Shown: positions 13,006-26,500 of the stretch, piece by piece | Layout: every line of letters begins with the position of its first letter | How positions within the stretch are numbered: position 1 is the stretch's first letter | From: Rallus limicola | Lineage: Eukaryota > Chordata > Aves > Gruiformes > Rallidae | DNA: 64,000 bases | Direction: 5' to 3' | Assembly (NCBI GenBank): GCA_022605955.1 | Contig: JAKCOZ010000001.1 | Span: 97,186,211 to 97,250,210, forward strand | Program-made: the position numbers and the translations under genes | Notes under the pieces: generated by a model | Databases searched by the model: none | Told to the model about the DNA's origin: nothing | The model's input: only the letters and a program-made list of their open reading frames with translations

Positions 13006-16000
13006 ACCAGCACCACCCTTTCTCCAGCCATGTGATGGGAAGAAACAGGGGCAACATCAGGACCAACTGGCAACCCCAGAGGTGCTGAGGGGCTGGACTG
13101 GGGCCAGGGGCCAGCTGAGGGGTCCTGGCAGGAGCAAAAACGGACAAGACTGGAAACAGGTACAGGTACCCTGAGGTGGAATGGGACTCCCAGGCCAATG
13201 AAAAGAGGGTGGGGGTCCCATGTGAGAGTGCTTAAAGTCTCTTGGTGCTCTCAGGGTTTCTTCAAGGGAGGCTGAAATGGCAGGTTTGTGCTCATTTTCC
13301 TAAGTGTGATTACAGCTTTGATAAAATATGCACTGTGTGTTATGGATTTTTCTGTTCCCCAACATAGATAATGGTCATATCCTTAAAGAAGCTTGCTCAG
13401 TCATGAAGGGTCTGTACATAGGTCCATCAGCCGGACAAAAAACAACCAAAGTCTTCACCCACCATTGTACAGATTAGCTCCTACGGCTCCATTGGCTCCA
13501 CTGCCTCTGCACACCACCCTTAGAGGGAAAGTTTCATAATTTGCTTTCTCCCTTAGGCTGACTTAGCCTAAGAAGCACAGAAAAATGAGACAGCATGAGA
13601 AAATACCAGACACAGCCATACCAGGTATTCTGCTGAATAGGAAGCCTTGACCTGTAGGCTCAGCAGCACAAATGTGTGGGTTGACACTGCACAGCAAATG
13701 GAAAATAAGCACTTGCCCCTACCTCTGGTACAGCATACCCCTTTGCCTGGGAAGCACGAAGGTTCTTCTGGCCTTTTGCTGCTGGCAAAATAATAAAATA
13801 ATCTATTTTCTAAGCTTTCATCTGCAATCCCAACAAATGACATCTTACTGGCTATCTCCAATGAGTCTAGTAAGATCTACAGCTAATCAGGGCAACAGTA
13901 ACCTGTAAATGCTAAAAATATTTTTTTTTTAAGACAAAAAATGACACTGCACTTTTTCCTAGTATACAGAATACTTGCTAGATATTTTATGCTGCTACCA
14001 TCAGGCTGACTTGAGGTGTTTTATTTCTGATGACCTTGCTTCTGATAGAATCTTCCAAATAGTGGCAAAGCATTTTTCTTTTTCTTGTCTAAAGATTTTT
14101 CTATTTTCACTTACATTGATAATGCCAGTGAACAAATGGCAGCTAGAAGAACAACTGCAAAAGCCAATGCAGATCCAGAAAAAGTACATTTGTAATTAAA
14201 GTATGAACCAGGGCTTTCCATACCAGGAAGGTGTGACTGGAAGTATCCAGGAAAAGGCAGACATTCCCCTACTGAGAATTCAGTGTGAAACATATGGAAA
14301 GTCATACACCAGGCTGAATTTTGAAATATCTACACTGAAGACATCTACAGAATAATGTGGAGGCCAACCTGCTGCTCTTTAAATTATATTGCGTGGCAGA
14401 TAATCCATATCACCTGGCTACAACAGGGAAATAAAACGTTAATAAGCATTTCATACTTGGCAACTAGAGCCAAGTATCACAAGAAGAAAACTTTCCCACA
14501 CTCCTCTATCAAGGTAAACCTCGGTTATTTCAGCTCCTTTGCTTATTTGGAGATTTCACTACTGGTTATATGAAAATATGTAGATTTGAAGCAAATCTAG
14601 GAAAAAAAGTCTAACGTAGTGTGTACTAAAATAAACAGCGACCTGGCTCGATAGTAGCTACAGTAACTTGCCCACAGTCTCAATGAGTTTCTGGAGATTA
14701 TCTGAATACATAGAAGTAACTCAAACTTAGGACTGTCTCAGTTATGTGAAAGAAAGGTATGAACATATATTAGAATTCCTTGCTCTTAGCTGAATCGGTG
14801 GGCTGCAATTAAAAGTATGGACCCTGGAAAACAGGTATAAAACGTAGCTTGAAATATTTTTTACATTGATTTGTTGAAAAAGTAATGTTTTTAAGAAGTT
14901 CCATGGAAAGTAATATTCTGGCATCCACAACCATTAGACATAACTTCTTTTTTTGCTTATGAGGGCATTTTAATACCAAGCTTTCACATTTGCTGTAGTT
15001 GATTGCATCCAATCCAGCAATTTCTATTGACTTCTAAGGGCTCTGGAGAAAGTGATCAGTCAACTAGTGCTTTCTACCTCTCCAGTTTAAGTTTCTTTGA
15101 AATCAGAAATAGATTTTTCAGTAGAACATCTTTCCTCCTTTTAGTTTCATTATCTTCTAGCCACTAACACATCACATTGAAAACATATACAGCTGTGATA
15201 CTTCGAAAAGCTGAGACATTCTGTTAACTCAAACTTTCAATGTCATTAATGACCTTATTAAAACTTCCACTTATTTCTCAGTGCTGGATGCTAAGCTGTG
15301 GTTAGAAGGCAGACTTCTCCTTTTTATTCCAGAAAATGCGCTTCTGTAAGTACAAGATAATTTGTTATTTTCCAATTATTCAGAACCTTAAAGCAGACCA
15401 CTATTAGTTTCTGCAACATACCTTCAACAAACTCAACAAAACAGAGCGTTTTTCATTTCTATCACTAAGGAGCCTACATTGCAAACAGCATAGTAACTCT
15501 AGAGAATAAGGTTCAATGATCTCTCTGTTAGATATCTACTGACTGACAACAAAGATCACGGTTTTACACTTACAAACTACTGATAATCTGAACTAAAGCA
15601 GACCAGCATTAGATAGCATTTGACCAGTGAATTCATATGACACATGCCATGATGCTCTCTACATGAACTGAACTGATATGCTCCGAGGATACAATTACAC
15701 TTATGATCCTAAAATACATAACCTTGGAGAGACTTCCGGTGAAGCAAAACAAGAAAAATGAGTAATCAACAATTCCACTGGGAAAATGATCTCACTTTAC
15801 TTTGTGGTCCCCACCACATATTCCCACAACCAGCTATAGCGTGCTTTGGAGATTTGTATACAAGTCTAATAGTACTTTTCTGGGGGGAAGGGAAGTTGGT
15901 TGGTTGTTTTAAACAGAATAACATATACTTATTTTACCAGGTCATGACAAGCACTAGCACTATGTTGCTTTGCAAAATCAGAATGTATTTATAGAACTGT

Positions 16001-16285
16001 GAAGCACAAGTCTCTTTCTTTGGTTCCCTGATTTGGGGTTTGTTTTTAACTGTTTATGTCTCAGTTTCAAGTTTGTATTCAGATATATGGAATTGGAGAA
16101 TTAACTTTTGTTTGCTCTCTAGTGTGTAAAGGGGTAATTTGAACCAGTCACAAGAAAGAGAACACCTGGGTGACAAAAAGGAAGCAGTGCTGGGTTAAGA
16201 CCAGGAGTTTCTTTCGCTAGAAATGGGGAAGAAGAAGAGATGGCACTTTTGCATACCATTCTGCAGCAGGTGACAAGCAAGTATT
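13006..16285. other. Intergenic, no gene seen
   Basis: A GC-richer patch at 13.0-13.25 kb beside the CR1 pair, then ordinary AT-rich DNA. Nothing else is recognised. Confidence 0.55.
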
Positions 16286-16545
16286 TCATAGAATCATCAC
16301 AGACTGGCTTGGGTTTGAAGCGACCTCAAAGACCATGTACTTCCACACAGCCCCCCACCATGGGCAGGGACACCCTCCACTAGTCCAGGCTGCCCAAAGC
16401 CCCATCCAGCCTGGCCTTGAACACTGCCAGGGAGGGGACAACCACAGCATCTCTGGGCAGCCTGTGTCAGTGCCTCACCCCCCTCACAGGGAAGAATATC
16501 TTTCCTTACACCTAACCTAAATCTACCCTGTTTCAGTTTAAAATT
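16286..16545 (-). mobile_element. CR1 LINE 3' end, about 260 bp
   Basis: Reverse-oriented CR1 3' UTR: TTTCATAGAATCATCACAGA at the left, then GACACCCTCCACTAGTCCAG, CTGCCCAAAGCCCCATCCAG, and a right end near TTTCAGTTTAAA. It is strongly 5'-truncated and noncoding. Confidence 0.92.
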
Positions 16546-16982
16546 TAAAAGATGTCTGGCAATAATTCATATCCTCAGTGGAAAGCCTATGCAAAGTGAT
16601 TTTGGTTGCATCAGGACTAAGGAGGACAGGATCCATCTCATCCAGTCTGACAGTGGTAACTCAATGGCCTTAGCCACTTTCTGTCAGCCATACTTGACGC
16701 TTACGACCTGAAGAGCCCTTTTTCTGCTGCTGCCCACCCCAGCAAGCAGCTGCCTCTAACTGGGTACTGACACGAGATACATGATACAGCTCACGCATCT
16801 CTCAACAGCAGTAATTTTGGGAAAGACGTTTAGTATCTCCCTATCCAATAGAAGCTGCAAATCTGCTGAAGTCAACCCAGGCATGCCTGCCTAATAACAG
16901 CAAGAGTATGTGGCATTTCCGTTGGGGGCTCTCAAATCACTCTATAATCATGAACAAAACTACTTCCCAGACACACCTGATA

Positions 16983-17000
16983 TGTATATATATATATATG
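16983..17000. repeat. (TA)n microsatellite
   Basis: A short TA dinucleotide run, about eight units. Confidence 0.85.
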
Positions 17001-18984
17001 CTGACTTTGTACTATATTACACTGAATTTAGTGATTCACACAGAATTGTGACAGAGACAACAGTTAATGGAAGATACCATTAAAATCCCGTTTATGCTAC
17101 CATATGTATCAGAGTTTGGAAATCTTCCATCTCAGTTTCCAGCCCATTTCCCTCTTAACATTTCCACAGCAAAGGATTGGATTTTTTTTCTATCCTTGAA
17201 GTCTTAGATTTTTTTTGCTTATTCACGCTTTTCTCTTGAGAAGCACATTTAAAATACTTGTTAAATTTAAATCTTCGTCTCCAATTGGTGAAAAATTTCA
17301 AAATGCTAATTGTTTTTCTTACACTAAGACCGAATAAGCAGCTCCTTCAGTATGGCTGTTCAGACCCAAAGTGTTTTTCAAAAACCTGAGGCAGTCTTTA
17401 GCAGGATTAAAAAACTATAATAGGATAACTCCTAAAAAATCAATAAACAAACATCTATTAATGTAATGCACACCACTCAACTTTTCTATATCAGGTGAAA
17501 CATTTCTCAGTAATTGAATTTACCTCAGATCCTTTAGGAATGTTGATGATCCACATAGCTGCCTGGAATTAAAAACTGGAATATGATTCTGAGTAATTCT
17601 ATTTAACACACAATAGAAATTTATCACCGAAAGACTTGTGTCAAGGGTTCTTCAGCGTCTTATCTAAAAGGATTGTGATGAATTTTCACTTGATTCAGCA
17701 GTTGCTTATGTTTTTATTACTAAAGCCTCCCAAATGCCTGGTGAAAGCATCACTGACATGTTGAAGTATCACACAGCGAAAGTGGTGCCGCATACTAAAA
17801 GAAACCCAGACTGGGGTATGTCCCTGGCGCAGCAACCTCAGGCCAGTTCTCTGCTGACCTATCACTGCTTCCACTGCACTTCAACATAGGACTGAAAAGG
17901 AGAACGGTGCTCTTTAATTACTGGCCTTGCAGCTGGACTGGAGGTGAAAGAAAGTAAAATGCTGTATTTTGGGGTTTGATACTGCAAGGAATGCTACATT
18001 TTTTTCCTGTGGAGTAAGTTCTTGGTGACAGGAAACCAAGGGAAGGACCTGGTGGGATTGTCCAGTTAAGTGCTGTGCATTGAAACAAAGCTACACTTCT
18101 GTTTCTTAGAAAATGCAGTGTTCCAAAAGCCCTCTTTGCACACGGAGTCAGCTTCTGGCTGGCTGCTGAATACAATATATTTTCAGAAAACCCTACTTTA
18201 GCAAAAAGGTATATTATTGTAATTACCCTGATAATTGAAAAGTGAGGCACCAGAGGTGTCTATCGGCTGGTGTAAATCATCAGAGCTGCACCAAAGCAAA
18301 GGCCATGATGCCGGCCTATTGGCTAAGACTTTTATACCCAAAGCATGTTTTGCAAGTGCCGTATACCTTTGGCATACATACAACGAGCTGCTTAAGAGAG
18401 CTGTTCTGTGAAATTTGAAATGATTTTAGCTCGAGGCAGGAGGGATAATAAACAACCACCCTTTCAGCAACCAAAAAAGGAAGGGGTGGACACTGCACAG
18501 CAAGGAGCAGCAGCCAACCTGCGCAGAGCCTTTGCTACTGAAGATGCAGTTTCAGGTTCAGCTCCTTATGTGGGATGCATGTGGCCACTGTATTTCAACG
18601 TGAGAGCTGAACAAAACTAACAAGGAACAAAACTGAATCTGATGTTTTTAGAAATGAAGTCATGGCCTACTTTTACTTCCTGACCCCAGGCAAATGATTG
18701 ACATTGGAGCAGACTGTGACCTGTTTAGACTGGTTTAGTGTGTCAACTGCCACCTGGTTTTATGTCATTGAACATGTAACGAGGCTCACTAAATACGGCA
18801 GACCTAACCTAGAAAACTGCATCAGTCTTCACTTATATTTTTAGCTTGATTTCTTCTCAAATAAATTTAAATACCAACCTGAGTCATTCACTGTGAAAGT
18901 CTGTACAAGCTTTCCTGTGCTATCAAGAGAGATTAAGGATTCTAGCCAGCTACGTGGTGTCACTTTATTCTGGGTTGGGATTTT

Positions 18985-19048
18985 TTGGGTTTTTTTTTCT
19001 GTTTTTCCTTTATTTTTTTTATTATTTTTTTTTTTAGGTTTTTTTAAA
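18985..19048. repeat. T-rich low-complexity tract
   Basis: About 60 bases dominated by runs of T with occasional other bases. It could be a decayed reversed poly(A) tail, but no retroposon body is recognised beside it. Confidence 0.8.
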
Positions 19049-21787
19049 CCAACTCTCTTGTTTTAGGCTGAAAACCTGCAGAGAAACCACATGCAAGAAC
19101 AGAACTTTCTGTGTTTTCAGGAGAGAAGAAATACCAACACAAAAAGGGAGAAGTCACCTGCCAGCCCCAATAATTGGCCAATGCTACTTTTCTCCCCCAG
19201 TAACAAGTTAACATTAACTCTATTTTTATTACTAACCTTGGACTCACGTGAGGAAACAGCGATCCTGCTGCATGCTTTTCTAATGGCATTCCTGATAGCA
19301 CTGCCCCAGCCTGATGCATTTCTGGGTGCCTGGCTGGCATCTCAGAGAGCCATTGCCTCCGTGGTACCAACCTACGTTTTCCAGCTGAAAACTTGCTACC
19401 TTTTCTTCTCCACACTCTTAATACTGAATCAACCTTGCTACGTACAGAGAAGTTTTTTGGTAGCCCTGGCTGTAGGTAGGCTCTGCCCTTGCATGTAGCT
19501 GCTGGTGGCAGGTAGGACTGAGCCAGAGGGAAGTATTGCGGCACCACACAAACCCCAAGGTTGAGGTGTAATAGTATGACTCAAAAGGCCAATACCAAGC
19601 TTCACTCTTGGCTTGCTCTCACAGAGATGTATTCCTACCCCTGTTCCTAATAAGCTCATATGAGAAGTAGGGCACGTGTCAGCTGAAGCTTAACCCTTTC
19701 AAATTTTTTCCCTGACTGAACACTTCTTAAAAGAGGATGATGATTTAGTCTCATTTTCCATGTTATTGCAGCATTGAGAGGTCTTGGATCAGACTTTTGG
19801 ATGTTCAGTCGACTTCTGGATCTGCTGCAAAGCAATGGCTTTAGGCAGTGCCTATGTTTTGAAAAATATGCAGATAGTTTCTGTGAGTTATTCAAACTGC
19901 AGTGCTGGGTCTAAACTTGCTGACCTACTTTAACTTGCTTTTTGAGTGGCTGAGTTTCAGACTTATCTTCATTTCATCTGAATGTTAAATACTGCTTGGT
20001 TTTCAGAATTATTGTGCATTGCTCTGCCTGTAGTCAATCTATTCTTTGGGTAGGTGGTTTCCTGTCCTAAATTTCCATTACTAATTGTAGTAATTCCTAA
20101 CATACACAAAAAGCACCGTCCCAGGCTACAATATCACCAATGCATGATCTCATCCCCAAGAGGCTTTCAGACATCTGGGGCATTATGCAGTTAAGTACTT
20201 CTACATCTGAATGTATTAAGACAAGCACATGCAAAAAAAAAAAGAATGATTGCAAAGCGTTTGTTTCCTTTAAATCCAAACAGTTGGCAGGCTATCAGAG
20301 CACCCAGTCAGTTTGCAGCAAGGGAAACCAAATGGATGGGGAAATTTTAGCCATCAGGAGTATTACACATGATCGGGCTGTCAAACTGCAGGAGGAGAGA
20401 TACAAATCTTCGAACGCTCCACATTCAAAGGCAGCTGCCCAAACTCTGTCAGTTCGTCTCAGTTGTTGGAAAACGTGGCCCCACCGTTTCGTTCCTGGTG
20501 GGCAGATGTTAATATTCTCATGTGGTGCTCCCATTCACATCCTGAGAGCTGTCTGTCGGCATCTCTGGTCTGTGAAGCACGCCAACTGTTAGCACAAGTT
20601 TTTTCTTGCAAGGAATCTTCACGCTTCTCTGCAGACGTAGTTGTGCAGACTTGAGTTTCACCAACGTGAAAAAAGAACAGCAGCTTCAGACACAGGAACT
20701 TCCACTCCCTTCACTGGGTGCATTTCAGTTTCGGTTACTCGCTTGGTTTGTGGAGTGGCTGAGATTCCACTCCAGCTGGTGACACCAATGACTGGCTCTA
20801 TTGCTGTTTCTCTACACCCAATGGATCTTGCTCTTGAAGAGAAAAGTGCTGTGAAACCTTTGGTCAGGAAGCCTGTATCAGCTTGGGCCCTGCCTCCTGT
20901 ATTCTGCTAAGGTGTTACTCCAAATTTCTCCATGACAGCTGTAACAGCCACATGTCCTCTGACTACCTCAACTCTGTTAAATAGCTTGTAGATCTGGGCA
21001 CAGAGACATGTCATACTAGCTGCAGTGTTCGACTTTGCCCTAGCAAGACCTTAAGACAGTGTCAGTGGTAAGATTTCATTCAGTTGTTGGTGGAGAGCTG
21101 ACATCAGCAGAACAGCTCCTTTCAAGCCGTATCCCTCCTTTCTTAGCAATCCCCAAGAGCCCCTCTGACTTGTGCTTCCCCAAATCCTGTTCTTATGGGG
21201 TGGCACAAAGAACCTCTCTCTTGGTCCCAGAACATGAGGACTCGTGAGGAAACATTGGCTGCAGGACATTCCCATGCCAGGCACCTGTTCGGTTTTATGT
21301 CTGCATCATACCTGACCTGGTCAGAGCAGTACATCAGTACATTCGGTGCCAGGATAAGAGGGTGTGAACGGGTTTGACATGATCCAGACGAGCCCAAAAT
21401 AATCTCAGCTCTTGGCAGAGCTGACAATTTGTATCAGGAGACTTCAGGCTAGTCAGTACTCGTCATAAGACAAAATAGATCTGCTGCATTTTTTAAAAAA
21501 GCATTTGAAGAAAGGTTTAAAAAGATCCTTTTCTTCATCTTGGGGTTGTTGTTCCCCACTCCCTTCCCTCTGGAAATTTACAAGAGAAAGTCAGTGGAAG
21601 GTGCACATCTTGCAAGCAGATTCCATGTACCTCCCAGCACTCTAAGATACCACCACCACCAAACGCACTGCCTGGGCCCCTGCCCTAGGCTCCTACTGAA
21701 CAGAGGAAAGTGTCTCACCTGAGAGCTCAGCAGACCTGTTCCCCTGCTCCTTCCATGGCACAGGGCTGCTGGGGACATGGTCTGGGC

Positions 21788-21955
21788 CATCTGCTGAGGC
21801 AGGGAATGGCAAGGGCTCCATAGCCAAGCCCACCCCACTGCCTCTGCAGGGAACAGGGGTGGCCCGGAGGACATCTGCTGAGGCAGGGAATGGCAAGGGC
21901 TCCATAGCCAAGCCCACCCCACTGCCTCTGCAGGGAACAGGGGTGGCCCAGAGGA
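21788..21955. repeat. 84-bp tandem duplication in GC-rich DNA
   Basis: Two adjacent 84-bp copies (21788-21871 and 21872-21955) differ by one base near their ends (GGCCCGGAGG versus GGCCCAGAGG). The length is a multiple of three, so the overlapping minus-strand frames simply repeat 28 residues. No coding function is recognised. Confidence 0.95.
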
Positions 21956-23301
21956 CAGCCCCCACCTCCATGGCCACTGTGGGGTGGGAGAAGCCCTGCC
22001 ATGAGGTAGATGGGCAGTAACAGGCCTGCCATGGTGCCAGCACCTGCAGTCTGACCCAGAGGGGTTGGTATAGTGGGGTTGGCAGGGCTCTGCTCCTGGG
22101 AAGTGGCCATGCACATCAGAAATGGTTTCTCACCTTTATATATATTTTTGTAAATGAACAACTTCACAGAAGAAAATACTGGAAATTTAGTGTCAGCAGG
22201 AACTCAACGAGGTGTATAACCTAATGTTCAAGACAAATAGTACAGAACAACAGAGGCAGCTCCTGTGCTTCAAGCTACACCCATGTGCTTGCAGATGTAG
22301 GAGTAAATATGTTTTCTTCAATTAAAAATCCCCTCTTGGTAAAATGCTTGTCAGCTCTGGTGTGTCAGCCACCAAAAGCTTCTTACAGCATCACTGTCAT
22401 ATCATGCCAGTCACAAACCTTTCCTGCACAGTGCCCCTGATTTATTTAGTTATTTTAAATAGGAGCATAAACAGAAGTTTCTTAATCAAACTGCAAAGTT
22501 TTGAAAATATGCCTGTTATAAATATTTTCCCACTGCTGCCTTAGACAGCTGGTTTCCCAAAAGGGCTGCACAGGGCACAGGGCTGGCTGGCTGTGAGATC
22601 TCCCCCACAAAGAGACAGACCCCAGTGCTGTTCCTGCCTCTAGCTCTTGTTTCCTGTACTGGAACCAATTGCTTGCCTGTAAAAAAAGATGACAGCCTGG
22701 TAAAATGTAGGTCTTGTTCAGATTTGGAGTAAAGATTGGTGTATGTCCCGTGTGTTCGCTTAATTCTATCCCTCAGAAGGTGAGTTTCTCTCCTGTAGTA
22801 GGTACTCAGAGGAGAGGATAAGGGTATTTGTACTGGAATTAACTCACACTGCTGGGTGGGGGAAAAAAATTAAAATCAGTTTTTAAAAACTTGTGGTAGC
22901 ATCTCTAAATCACAATGACAAGAAATGTACAAACATAAAAAGAAATATTACCCCTGCTTCACAATGCTTGCACACTCTCTACGTTCCCCAGTGCAGATGC
23001 TCTAAACATTGTTTTAAAATAATCTTCTCCCAAATGGTATATGACGCAGATCCGTTGGAAAAGTACCGGATTTAGATATGCAGATTCAAAAGCCCATGGT
23101 TTCTTTTGCAAGACACCTCTGTGTCTCACTGGAATGGAGATGTGGGCTCAGGCAGCTGCCCAGGCAAAGCCACACGCAAGCGCCAGGAACTACTCACAAG
23201 CATGCCTGATCTAAATTCATCTGAATTTCATAGACTTCATACTGGCAGCACAGTTGCATGCCTGACATCTTTTAAGTTGCTAAGAATCAATAACAATAGA
23301 G

Positions 23302-23563
23302 TTTAAACTGAACGAGGGTAGAGCTAGGTTAGACATCAGGAAGAAATTCTTCCCTGTGAGGTTGGTGAGGCACTGGCACAGGCTGCCCAGAGAAGCTGTG
23401 GCTGCCCGCTCCCTGGCAGTGTTCAAGGCCAGGCTGGATGGGGCTTTGGGCAACGTGGGCTCCTGAAGGGTGTCCCTGCCTATGGTAGGGAGTTTGGGTT
23501 GGAAGTAGATGGTCTTTGATGTCCCTTCCAACCCAAACCTTCCTATGATTCTATGATTCTAAA
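23302..23563 (+). mobile_element. CR1 LINE 3' end, about 260 bp
   Basis: Plus-oriented CR1 3' UTR beginning at TTTAAACTGAACGAGG and ending in the family's terminal repeat (CTATGATTCTATGATTCT). It matches the 16.3-kb copy in reverse and is truncated at nearly the same internal point. A minus-strand frame across it is a shadow. Confidence 0.93.
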
Positions 23564-26500
23564 ATAATTTCTTGTTTACAGAGGCATAATTTATGTAGGT
23601 ATAAAATTCTAAGATCCAGAAGTGTTTGCAAGTTGAAGGGTAAGTGTGCTTTTCTCTGTTTAAATTGGGGCAGTAGCAAACTTGTATTAATATCTGTAGA
23701 AGCAATTCAGAATGTCACTGTACTATTAAAAAAACAAACCAACCAAAAAATAAACCCGAACCAAAACCAAGCATGGGAATTACAAAAGATGGGGCTGGCT
23801 CTAGGTGTTGAGATTGAAATTCACAAGCACGGCTGAGTTTCGAGTTGTCATGGTACAAGTGCTACTATGTGTGAATGGCAGCACCGTCGGATCACACTCT
23901 GGAAAGCAGCAGTTTTGCCTGTGTGCAAAGTGAGCAAAACCTTGGAACAGGCTGTTCTGTACCTTGAAGGAACTCCACATTCACTCTGATCTAGCAGTCT
24001 GGATTCAAAGTTTAAAACATGGTGAGATTTTGGCTAAATCGGTGATTTTCTGCAAGCCAGGCCTGGCTCCACACTGCGGTGGTTATTACGGGGGTGCAAC
24101 TCTGCAACTTGTGGATTAAGTCAGAAGCATCAGAACACACTGCAGCTCTTCTCACAGTGTTGGCCCTCACAGGACGCTGAAGAAACATGCGGCTTGCTTA
24201 GGCAACAGCACCTTGTCCATGGCAGTAACAGAAATCAGCAAAGTCCCTGTCTGTAATCCATGCTTTTATTACTGTTAGCCCCCCTTGTGCTCTGCTTGGA
24301 ACCAGGTGCACTGATAATCTATCACTACCTTGTTAAACTTATTTTGCAAAATTTTCTTGAATATGCCGGGTAAGGTTTGCTCCCTTTATTGCTATGCTCC
24401 TACTAATAGTGTGCAGCCAAGTGTAAAAGATCTTCTGTTTTCTCAATTAACAGACTATTAAGCTTTCCCCTAAGAGTAATAAACTCCTGTAATCTGGTAG
24501 GGGCAGCAGTCCAGAGATGTGTTCCCCCCATCCCCCCCGCCAAATGCAAGTTTGTGTTTCCAGATCTGAGCTGGTTGTTCTAAACAGATTTTGCTGAGAA
24601 GATGCACAGAAGGTATAGTCATATTAACTAACATGCTAAATAGGTAAAAAGTCACCTGGTATACAGTTAAAATGAAATTATTTCAAAATATTTAATTTCA
24701 CCCACTATTCCTGCCTCTTTTACTCATCATAAATGAATAATCTTCAGAAACTTCTCAACAGCATTTTTCTACTTAGGGCCATGGGGACCCTGAGCATCCC
24801 CAGAAAATGTCTAAGAAGCCTACAAAGGACAGCTGGAAAAAGCAGATTTTTTTTTTTTTTTGTCAGGATGGTCAAATTACGGACTTAATAATGTCTGCAC
24901 TCTTATGAAATAAATGCAGGAGCCCATGAATTCCAAAATCCCTGCTCCTAATTGAGGAGTTGAGGAATGCAGAAACTGAACATAATGGCAAAATCCCCCA
25001 TAACACAGGGTGGGTGGTTATCTGGGGAACAACATGCAGTTTACCCAAATTGTATCTATGCACTGATGTTTACTCTAGGTCTCAGTGTTTTCCATAAGAA
25101 AGGTAAATAAGGTCAGTCTGCAGAGGTGAGGTGTTACCAACACTCATTAAGTTACATCATTAAGTTACACCAAAGGGGAGCCAAAGATCACACCCAAAAG
25201 AAACAAGCCTGCTTTGTTTTCACAGTGAAAAAGCAAAAGCTGGGCATTCATAGCTTAGCAGATCCGAGGCCAGAAGATATTCTCTGGTAATTAAAAAAAA
25301 AAAAAAAAAGCCAAATAATTCCTTCCTGAAATTTATGATCTGAAGACATGAAGAAAGACTATGTGTCCCCTTCCCTCTGCAGTTTGCTGTAGAGAACAAC
25401 TAGGCTCATCTGTTACATGCAGCTGCCTGGCTCCACTGGATGTGTGCGGTCCCAACGACCACGAAATATTATTATGGCACAAGAGAAGGGGTAGGTAGGC
25501 TCTTCTACAATTTATAGAGTAGGTAAGGTCATCTACTTCATCAAACTCTGTATAAAAGCATGGCTGGTTTGAAACCCTCCCAATAGTGCTACATCAGCTG
25601 TGGTTTATTATTTTCCTGTCCCTCAAAACCAGAAATCAGGAAAATTCCCTAAAATTAACTACTAGGAAGTTCCACTACATTTTTTTTCAGCTTGCAGTGA
25701 TAAGATGGTGTTGTCAGCACTACCCTTTGACTAAGCAAAGGCTAGTCTTGGGTTGCAGTGCGGGGACCAACCACACACCAGATTGCACTTCAGTGCCAGT
25801 CAAAAGCAACTAGGTATAAACAAAGGGAGCACCCAAGGACTTGGAACCAGCTCTCTCCTCATAGCACTAACTGGTTTTACCCCACTACTGCTCATTTTTC
25901 AGATCCAGATGACACTTCACTTCTCTGCTGAAATCCCAAGGCTGGTCTTATGCCTGCATAGCCCAGCTCTGCTCTGGTACTGCGGCTGTGCAGACAGAAC
26001 ATACCCACACGAGCTGTGAATGAGTTGGCGTGGGCATCAGCAGCATTTCCAAGAACATCAGAGCTTTTAGCCAAACATATCAATGCATATTTTAGATTTC
26101 TTACTGCATTAAGCAAGGGCAGGGCACTTTTTTTTTTTTTTTTTCTCTCAATGCAATTTAGTAAGTAACTCCTTTCTCATCCCAGTTTTGATCTGCATGT
26201 TTTTCCCCATAATGATTTCTGTATTCATAGAACTTTTTTTAAGCGATCGCTGGGGAAACCCACCCACAGTGACAGGCCCCTTTTCTGATCACCTCTGTGA
26301 CACAATCCATAGGTAATCATTTGCGTTTCAAGTTAAGAGACAGCACACTCCCTCTCCAAATACGGAATACCAATGCCAAGGTAGTAAATGTATCAGTTAA
26401 GTATATCTTTCTTCTCCTCTACTCATGCTTTATTTACCATTTTTCTAAATTTTGTAATATATTGAGTGCTCTGGCTTGACTCAACATCTGACAATCAGCT

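Larger units (their letters stand above)
16546..23301. other. Intergenic, no gene seen
   Basis: Contains the TA run, the T-rich tract and the 84-bp duplication listed separately. Overlapping frames at 19.04-19.55 kb (167 codons minus, 135 plus) and 20140-20592 lack domains and are treated as chance. The GC-rich block at 21.65-22.1 kb is of unknown origin. Confidence 0.5.

Noticed and set aside
19044..19547. 167-codon minus-strand frame overlapping a 135-codon plus-strand frame
   Set aside because: Overlapping open frames on both strands with no domain, no conserved-looking motif and no splice context; most likely chance.
21578..22167. Minus-strand frames of 178, 146 and 116 codons
   Set aside because: GC-rich DNA and an in-phase 84-bp duplication keep three phases open at once; no protein family is recognised.
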